In this document: one piece after another, positions 37,499 through 43,122 of the stretch | Layout of the letters: each line of letters begins with the position of its first letter | How positions within the stretch are numbered: the stretch's first letter is position 1 | Assembly (NCBI RefSeq): GCF_024435355.1 | Contig: NZ_JAMJWG010000038.1 | Location: 1 to 43,122 of the forward strand | Length of the DNA stretch: 43,122 bases | From: Streptomyces odontomachi | GTDB lineage: Bacteria > Actinomycetota > Actinomycetes > Streptomycetales > Streptomycetaceae | Reading direction: 5' to 3' | Notes under the pieces: model-generated | What the model was told of the DNA's origin: nothing | What the model saw: only the letters and a program-made list of their open reading frames with translations | Databases searched by the model: none | Translations under genes and position numbers: made by a program

Positions 37499-38977
37499 TC
37501 AGTGGACGTTCAGGGAGGTGTCGTCGAGGACGAAGGACGTCTGGAGCTTCGAGCCCTCCGTGCCGGTGAACTTGATCGTGACGCTCTGGCCGGCGTAGCC
37601 GCTCAGGTCGAGGGTGTGCTGGGTGAAGCCGCCGGCCGCGTTCAGATTGGTGTAGGTGGCCGGGGTGGCGAGGACGGTGCCGCTGGAGTTCAGTACCTGG
37701 GCCTTGAGGGAGTCGTAGGCAGTGGACCCGGTCTCGTCCGTGTCGATGTGCAGGTAGTAGCTCAGAGTCGCCGAGCAGCCGGCCGGGATGCTCACCTGCT
37801 GGGACAACGTGTCGGTGTGCGCGGTGCCGTAACCGTCCAGCCAGGCCTTGTAGGAGCCGGTGCGGGCGGGCTCGCCGGAGTCGTTCGTGATGACGCTGCC
37901 GGATGCCGACCAGGCGGTGTCGCCCGACTCGAAGCCGGGGTTGGCGAGCAGCTGGGCCGCGGTGCAGGTGCCGGGATCCCCCGGATCGCCGGGGTCGCCC
38001 GTGCTGCCGTCGCCCGCCAGCCATGCCGTCGCGTTCAGCGCGAGCGCGGCGTCGGTGCCGGCCGGGTCGTTCCAGCCGTCGTAGAGGGTGTCGCCGGAGT
38101 GCCCGGTGCCGTCGTCGACGGGGGAGCTGTCGCCCCAGAACGCGACACGGCCGGTGCCGAAGGTGCTGGTGGCGAAGAAGGCGCCGGTGTTGCCCGAGTA
38201 ACCGGTGCGGTAGACCAGGCCCTTGACGGCGGAGTTGTCCGACGGCTTCAACGTGGCGGTGGCGCCGTTGCGCAGGATGCTGCCCGTGACCGTGCCGAAG
38301 CTGCCGTGCAGGACCGGGTTGGAGGAGTCCGAGATGGCCCGCGGGTTGTCGGTGCCGGCGTCGATCGCGTCGATGGAGAAGCCGAACGGGTCGGTGCTGT
38401 CGACGGTGTTGTTCGCCATCAGGTCGTTGAGGACCTCGACCGCGTCCTCGCCGTCGTTGTTGCGGTCGGCGCCGGAGTGGTCGGAGATCATGAACAGTCC
38501 GCCGCCGTTCTGCACGAACTTCATCACGGCGGTCTTCTCGGCCGCGCTGAGCAGCACGTTCGGCTCCGGCAGCACGAACGTGTCGAAGTTCGTCAGGTCG
38601 GTGGCGGCCGATGTGCCGTAGGTGATGCTGCTGCCGGAGGACAGCGTCTTCAGGCTGTAGTCCCCGGTCTTCTGCAACGCGACGCCCCAGGACGACAGCG
38701 CGCCGGTCCAGTCCGTCTCGGCGGACGGGCTGGCGTCCTCGCCGAGCGGGTCCGGCTGGCTGGTGCTGATCACCCAGTCGGCGTTGGCCGCGGTCTCCGC
38801 CTTCGAGTTGTCGAAGAGGACCCGGTGCGTGGCGGCAGCGGCGGTGGTGGTGGCTGTGGCGTCCGCGGTGGCGTGCGGCGCGGTGGACGTCTGGACGGCG
38901 GCCAGCCCGGCGGCGAACAGGCCACCGAGGGCGAGGGCCGCGACGGGTCTACGGCGAAACGTTCCGGTTCCGGGCAT
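37499..38977 (-). CDS. Secreted protein with DUF4350/GIFT-like domain and C-terminal beta-sandwich
   Basis: The 492-residue precursor has a signal peptide (PVAALALGGLFAAGLAAVQTSTAPHA). Residues about 45-325 look like the GATase/GIFT-type domain of ABC-associated and surface proteins (VLFDNSKAETAANADWVI, FVQNGGGLFMISDHSG, GRVAFWGDSSPVDDG). A Gly/Asp/Pro linker follows (GDPGDPGDPG). The C-terminal beta-sandwich of about 150 residues (LLANPGFESGDTAWSASGS to VLDDTSLNVH) is typical of secreted Streptomyces hydrolases, where it acts as a carbohydrate- or protein-binding module. Enzymatic activity is unproven. GGAGGT lies eight nt before the ATG. Confidence 0.8.
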   Translation of the reverse strand: MPGTGTFRRRPVAALALGGLFAAGLAAVQTSTAPHATADATATTTAAAATHRVLFDNSKAETAANADWVISTSQPDPLGEDASPSAETDWTGALSSWGVALQKTGDYSLKTLSSGSSITYGTSAATDLTNFDTFVLPEPNVLLSAAEKTAVMKFVQNGGGLFMISDHSGADRNNDGEDAVEVLNDLMANNTVDSTDPFGFSIDAIDAGTDNPRAISDSSNPVLHGSFGTVTGSILRNGATATLKPSDNSAVKGLVYRTGYSGNTGAFFATSTFGTGRVAFWGDSSPVDDGTGHSGDTLYDGWNDPAGTDAALALNATAWLAGDGSTGDPGDPGDPGTCTAAQLLANPGFESGDTAWSASGSVITNDSGEPARTGSYKAWLDGYGTAHTDTLSQQVSIPAGCSATLSYYLHIDTDETGSTAYDSLKAQVLNSSGTVLATPATYTNLNAAGGFTQHTLDLSGYAGQSVTIKFTGTEGSKLQTSFVLDDTSLNVH

Positions 38978-39169
38978 CCGTCTTACCTCCGAACAGTGGG
39001 GGGCGGGGGCGGGATGGTGGCGGCGGTGCGGATGGTGCGGTGGGGGGTTGTTGCGTGGGGGGTGGTCGACTCTGGCGGGTGCGTCTGCGCGCGTAGATCA
39101 TGAGCCCGGGGGTGCGGGCCGACGCGCGTAGAACAGGGAGACGTACCGAACGGTACAAGGGCGGGGGGC

Positions 39170-39655
39170 CGTTGAACAGGCTGCGTCCGCATGACTCGCC
39201 CGTACGCCGTGGCCGACGGCCTGGTCGGCCGAGCGCCGCCGCGACGGCGCACAGCACGGGTACGGACGCCGCCGTCGACAGCTGGGGGTACCTCCCACGC
39301 CATGAAGGCAGTGGGGGAGGCTTCGCGGGCGAGCAGCCCGGCCACCTGGTAACGCGAGGCGTAGGCGAACAGGTTCTGCGCGGCCGGCAGCGCCGCGATC
39401 ACCACCACGTCCAGCAGGTCGGCGCCCGCCAGCCGGAAGACCCACGCCCCGAGCACCCAGGCGACCACCGGCTGGGCGACGGACTTGAGCACGACGGAGA
39501 GCAGCACCGGATGGCGCTCCGCGCTGCGGCCCGGCAGGGCGCTGCCACGCAGGGAGATGCCGAAAGCGAGCAGGACGGCCGGCACGGACAGGTTGCCCAT
39601 CAGGGTGAGCGGGGCCAGCACGGGCCCTGGCACGGTCCAGCCGGCCGCCGACCAC
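39170..39655 (-). pseudogene. Remnant of an AEC-family permease disrupted by a palindromic element
   Basis: Reading down from about 39655, one frame encodes the C-terminal half of an auxin-efflux-carrier-type transporter (LTLMGNLSVPAVLLAFGISLRG, LLDVVVIAALPAAQNLFAY, YQVAGLLAREA). The palindrome at 39281-39321 then interrupts it. The expected last helix, LSTAASVPVLCAVAAALG, continues in a different frame beyond the element. The N-terminal half (about 150 residues) is absent, because aconitase-X genes start close by. The gene is therefore both 5'-truncated and frameshifted by the insertion and is not functional. Confidence 0.8.
39281..39321. repeat. REP-like palindromic element, copy 2
   Basis: This 41-bp sequence begins GCTGGGGGTACCTCCCACGCC and ends GGCAGTGGGGGAGGC. 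It is the reverse-orientation relative of 11592-11631 and lies inside the AEC permease remnant. Confidence 0.8.
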
Positions 39656-39769
39656 CGCGACCCCGGACGGCGTGCCCGCGGCGCGGCGGCTGTCTCCCGG
39701 GCGGTGGGGTGCGTCTCAGTCCTCTGAATCCTCGCCGGATCGTCTCCGGTAGGCGTCGCGGGTCAGCCG

Positions 39770-40321
39770 TCAGTCCCCCGGCCCCCGCCGCTCCCGCGGC
39801 ACCACCTCCACCACCCCCCGGTCCGCGTCCAGCCGCAGCCAGTCGCCGGTGCGGATGGTCGTGACCGGGTCGCGGTCGAGGTCGCTGAGGGTGGGGACGC
39901 GGGTGACGACGGCGCCCAGGGCCGACTTCGTCGTGGTCACCGTGAAGATCATGCCGAGGGGGGCGGTGCCCAGGAGGCGGGTGGTCTGGAAGAAGCCGGA
40001 CCAGCCGGAGGAGCCCTTCGCGCCGGGGAAGACGAGGATCCTGCCGGTGAAGCAGACGCCGAAGAGTTCGTGGCGGCGCTCGATGATGGTGCCGGCCGCG
40101 GGGTCGATGCCGCCCCAGCCGGAGATCGTCTCGTGCGAGACCAGCGCCTCGCCCTCCACCACGCCGGGGACGACGGTGCGGCCGTGCAGGGTGAACGGCT
40201 CCGGGGCGCGGTGGGCGACGTGTGCCCCGGCGTCCGGGGCGCCGAGTGGCGCCTGACCGGCCGCGGTGCCGAGTGCCGCCTGACCGGCCGTGGGCCGTGC
40301 CGAACCGTGCGTCGTGCTCAT
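39770..40321 (-). CDS. Aconitase X small (swivel) subunit, DUF126
   Basis: This 183-residue protein has a disordered Ala/Gly/Thr-rich first 45 residues. The AcnX swivel domain follows: GRTVVPGVVEGEALVSHETISGWGG-IDPAAG, GRILVFPGAKGSSGWS and TRVPTLSDLDRDPVTTIRTGDWL. It completes the active site of the large subunit encoded just upstream, whose stop overlaps this start as ATGA. Bacterial AcnX enzymes characterised so far dehydrate cis-3-hydroxy-L-proline; archaeal ones act on mevalonate 5-phosphate. The split two-gene form is the type II arrangement. Confidence 0.9.
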   Translation of the reverse strand: MSTTHGSARPTAGQAALGTAAGQAPLGAPDAGAHVAHRAPEPFTLHGRTVVPGVVEGEALVSHETISGWGGIDPAAGTIIERRHELFGVCFTGRILVFPGAKGSSGWSGFFQTTRLLGTAPLGMIFTVTTTKSALGAVVTRVPTLSDLDRDPVTTIRTGDWLRLDADRGVVEVVPRERRGPGD

Positions 40322-41598
40322 CGGAGTTCCCCTCCCCAGCGGCCGGTGACCGCCGCGTCGATGCAGTCCTCCAGGGTGCCGAACCAGGCCTCGATGCCGA
40401 GGATCGCCGGAAGGTAGTGGGCCTGCTTCGCCGAGTCCGTCGCGAAGACCTTCGTACCGGGCGGCGCCGAACGGGACATGGCCGGGCACGAGTCGACCAG
40501 CACTTTCCCGCCGGCGGCCTCGATGACGGCGGTGTAGCCGCTGCGGTCGGCGACGTCCTTCAGGGCGCGTGGGGCCATGATCCACAGCTGGGTTCCGGAG
40601 TGCAGCCGCTTGCCGTCCAGCAGGCGGGCCGCTGCCCGTATCTGGTCGACGGAGGCGTGCGGGCAGCCCAGCAGGACGAAGTCGACGTCGGTCGACGTGC
40701 CCTGGTTGTTCAGGCTCTCGTAGACCGCACGGCGCTCGGCGGCGCCGAAGACCAGGGGGTCGGGGACCCGCCTGCCGTCGAACGCCTGCGCCACGGTGGC
40801 CGCTTCGGGGGTGATGCCCGGAATGTGGTAGAGCTCCACTCCGCCGGATGACGCGCTCGCCGCCCCGAAGTGCTTGAGGTCGGTCAGGTCCGGCCGGGCG
40901 AACTCGCCGGTGATCACCGGGCGCCCCTCCTGCACCAGGTCGCCCGTGAAGTAGCCGAGCAGCCCCCAGTCCATGAAGTCCCGCACCGGTACGTCGGCGC
41001 GCACGAGATGGGTGCCGAAGCGGTTCTCGGGGATGTGGTTGCCCCAGTACGGGATCTTGCCGGTGAGGCTCGCGGCACCGGTGGAGGCGCCGCCCTCGCA
41101 GTTGGTGCGCGCCCCCAGCACCGAGTTGCAGTACACGACCGCCGACGACTCCATCCACGCGCAGTGCTCGCCGCGCACCGGCAGATTGCCCACCTGGTAC
41201 GGGGTGCAGGTGGCCAGGATGTTGACGCCGCGCCGCCCGGCGAACGCCTCCGCCTGCGTCTGGAGCTCCACGAACTCCTTCGGATACGGCGCGACGCCCA
41301 CCGAGTCGGGGCCGAAGCCGTGCTGGAGCTGGCAGGTCGGCACCCGCATGTCCGGGATGTCCAGCGTCTCGTCGGCATCGAGGCTGATCACCGAGAACGC
41401 CCTGCTCCAGCCGCCCTCGGCGACCAGCCGGGCCTTGGCGGGCGAGGGCTGGGTGGTGGTGCCCGCGACATTGCGGGTGTCGCAGAGCCGTTCGGCGTCC
41501 AGCGCCTCGCCGTAGCGGATCAGCAGGTCCATCGCGGCCGCGACCGCGGCGCCCTCGGCGCCGTCCCGCATCGCCTTCTCGTCGTCGCTGAGCCTCAT
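40318..41598 (-). CDS. Aconitase X catalytic subunit
   Basis: This 426-residue protein matches the AcnX large subunit: MRLSDDEKAMRDGAEGAAVAAAMDLLIRYGEA at the start, and CTPYQVGNLPVRGEHCAWMESSAVVYCNSVLGARTNCEGG in the middle, with Cys residues that would hold the iron-sulfur or metal centre. PYWGNHIPENRFGTHL and VLLGCPHASVDQIR are also present. It probably dehydrates a hydroxylated amino acid such as cis-3-hydroxyproline. It is coupled by ATGA overlaps to the MFS gene upstream and the swivel subunit downstream. Confidence 0.9.
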   Translation of the reverse strand: MRLSDDEKAMRDGAEGAAVAAAMDLLIRYGEALDAERLCDTRNVAGTTTQPSPAKARLVAEGGWSRAFSVISLDADETLDIPDMRVPTCQLQHGFGPDSVGVAPYPKEFVELQTQAEAFAGRRGVNILATCTPYQVGNLPVRGEHCAWMESSAVVYCNSVLGARTNCEGGASTGAASLTGKIPYWGNHIPENRFGTHLVRADVPVRDFMDWGLLGYFTGDLVQEGRPVITGEFARPDLTDLKHFGAASASSGGVELYHIPGITPEAATVAQAFDGRRVPDPLVFGAAERRAVYESLNNQGTSTDVDFVLLGCPHASVDQIRAAARLLDGKRLHSGTQLWIMAPRALKDVADRSGYTAVIEAAGGKVLVDSCPAMSRSAPPGTKVFATDSAKQAHYLPAILGIEAWFGTLEDCIDAAVTGRWGGELR

Positions 41599-42977
41599 CG
41601 CGTGCCCTCCGCCGCGATGCCCTCCGCGGCCAGCGCTGCCGGCGCTTCCGTGGCGCCCGCGTCGGCCGGACCGGTCACCGGGTTCGTCTCGGGTCCGCGG
41701 CGCACCGCCATGTGCATCAGCAGCCCGCCGAAGACGATCAGCACGATCGGGGTGTACTCGTACGGCATCAGGTTGCTCAGCCAGAGCAGCTCGAACGTGT
41801 ACAGGCCGGGCAGGATGAGGCCGAACATGTAGCCGATGCCGTAGCCGCTGGCCCGCACGCCGGCCGGGAAGCGCTCGTTCAGGTAGGCCAGGATCACGCC
41901 GAGCGGCGCGGACGGAATCACCTTCGCCACCAGGTAGATCACCACCGTCAGCCAGGCGGGCTGACCTCCGCCGCGGGCCAGTGCGAGCGCCGTGAACGCG
42001 CCGCCCACCACGAACGTCATGACCAGCGACCAGATCATCAGCAGCCGCCGGCGCCCGATCCGCTGCCCGACCTTCGCCAGCACCAGGATCAGGGCGATGG
42101 TCAGCACGGACGCGATCAGCTCGGCCGTGGTGCTCAGGTTGGCGCTGGACCCCAACACCTGCACCAGCAGCGTCGGCAGGAACGACACCGACATCTGCGT
42201 GGCGAACCAGTAGCCGCAGGTGAACAGGAACACGCTGAGGATCAGCTTCCGGTGCGTGGTGAACAGCTCCACGACCGGCTGCCGCCCGCCCTCCGCACGA
42301 CGCTGCGCGAACACCTCCGCGTCCTCGTGCACCCTGCGGTACGACCACAGGTAGACCAGGCCCAGCAGGAAGCCGAGCAGGAACGGCAGCCGCCAGCCCC
42401 AGGAGAGGAAGCTGCCCTCGGGCACGACGTTCAGCATCACCAGCAGCAGCGAGTTGATCACCAGGAACGAGCCGGGCGCCCCGGCGCCGATCAGCCCGCC
42501 GACCCAGCCACGCCGCTCCGGCCCCGCCTGCTCCAGCGCGAGCGGCATCGGCGCCGCATAGCCGCCGGCCAGGAAGACGCCGCTGATCAGGCGCAGAGTC
42601 GCGAAGACCGCGATGGCGCCGTAGCCCCAGGCGGCATGCCCCGGCAGCAACCCCATCAGCAGGGTGGCGATGGTGAAGCCCCAGCCGCTGATCAACGTGG
42701 TCCGCTTGCGGCCGATACGGTCGGATATGTTGCCGAAGATCACACTGCCGATGGGCCGGCCGAGCAGTCCGACGGTGAACATGAGCGTGGTCATGGTGGC
42801 CCGGGTCTCGGCGGGCATGCCCTTCGGCATGAAGTACGCCATGGCGGCGGGCAGCACCAGAGCGGGCAGATACACGTCGAAGCTGTCGACGAACATCGAG
42901 AACGCACCCGCACGAGCGGAACGCCGCGCGTCGGCTTCACTGACTCGAGCGGCGGAACGGGCTTCGGACAGCGTCAT
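41595..42977 (-). CDS. MFS transporter of the metabolite:H+ symporter type
   Basis: This 460-residue membrane protein has twelve predicted helices and the MFS signature GNISDRIGRKRTTLISGWG between helices 2 and 3, a second copy KVGQRIGRRRLL in the C-terminal half, and a hydrophilic central loop. It resembles MHS/AAHS-type carboxylate or osmolyte symporters. AGGAG lies eight nt before the ATG. Translational coupling to the two aconitase-X genes indicates that it imports their substrate, possibly a hydroxyproline. The upstream promoter falls in the damaged end of the window. Confidence 0.9.
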   Translation of the reverse strand: MTLSEARSAARVSEADARRSARAGAFSMFVDSFDVYLPALVLPAAMAYFMPKGMPAETRATMTTLMFTVGLLGRPIGSVIFGNISDRIGRKRTTLISGWGFTIATLLMGLLPGHAAWGYGAIAVFATLRLISGVFLAGGYAAPMPLALEQAGPERRGWVGGLIGAGAPGSFLVINSLLLVMLNVVPEGSFLSWGWRLPFLLGFLLGLVYLWSYRRVHEDAEVFAQRRAEGGRQPVVELFTTHRKLILSVFLFTCGYWFATQMSVSFLPTLLVQVLGSSANLSTTAELIASVLTIALILVLAKVGQRIGRRRLLMIWSLVMTFVVGGAFTALALARGGGQPAWLTVVIYLVAKVIPSAPLGVILAYLNERFPAGVRASGYGIGYMFGLILPGLYTFELLWLSNLMPYEYTPIVLIVFGGLLMHMAVRRGPETNPVTGPADAGATEAPAALAAEGIAAEGTR

Positions 42978-43016
42978 CGCAGACTCCTGAAGGCCGGGGA
43001 CGGGGAGGGGACTGGC

Positions 43017-43122
<106 letters not shown>

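Noticed and set aside
38983..39633. Intact 216-codon membrane protein
   Set aside because: Only the first ~110 codons are AEC-like. The rest runs through the palindrome into a wrong frame, so it is listed as a pseudogene.

Overview
The window is high-GC actinobacterial DNA, almost certainly Streptomyces. Third codon positions are nearly all G or C, and it carries the developmental genes bldN, rsbN and bdtA together with a rex-hemA-hemC-hemD operon. The left half (about 1-19.5 kb) follows the conserved core order I recall from S. coelicolor around SCO3330 down to SCO3317. That order is acuC, bdtA, the tiny ribosomal protein bS22, an NAD-dependent epimerase, an acyltransferase, rsbN, bldN, a HAD-IB phosphatase, a glutaredoxin-like protein, rex, hemA, hemC and hemD.

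Layout. At 0-4.3 kb lie a HAD phosphatase, a VC0807-type membrane protein, an MFS exporter and AcuC. At 4.5-13 kb is a developmental block. bdtA and bldN are both known BldD targets; bldN encodes an ECF sigma factor and rsbN its membrane-bound anti-sigma. A likely sigma-BldN promoter precedes rsbN and a near-consensus BldD box precedes bldN. At 13.7-19.5 kb the redox sensor Rex heads a translationally coupled tetrapyrrole operon whose promoter is overlapped by a Rex operator. The operon ends at a perfect 21-bp stem-loop.

From 19.5 to 31.9 kb, about 12.4 kb of accessory genes separates hemD from hemB. It holds a two-gene operon (a 1234-aa unknown protein plus a DUF4132 protein), a lipoprotein, a WhiJ-like regulatory triad (DUF397, XRE/DUF5753, HATPase), and a coupled pair of secreted cell-wall proteins with matching C-terminal domains. 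It also holds a DUF4360 secreted protein whose promoter carries an exact CebR-type operator, a kinase-like protein and a small secreted Ig-like protein. hemB resumes at 31.97 kb. It is followed by an orphan NarL-type response regulator, a GPP34 protein, a secreted carboxylesterase, a CxxC flavoprotein and a secreted protein. Next is a broken AEC permease, then an MFS / aconitase-X operon. The last ~105 bases are a poly-G run that is best read as low-quality contig-end sequence.

Two themes stand out. Short palindromic REP-like elements have inserted into genes: one in frame inside hemC with flanking 7-bp repeats, and one breaking the AEC permease. In addition, several genes have a -10-like hexamer 6-8 nt before the start codon and no Shine-Dalgarno sequence, suggesting leaderless mRNAs.
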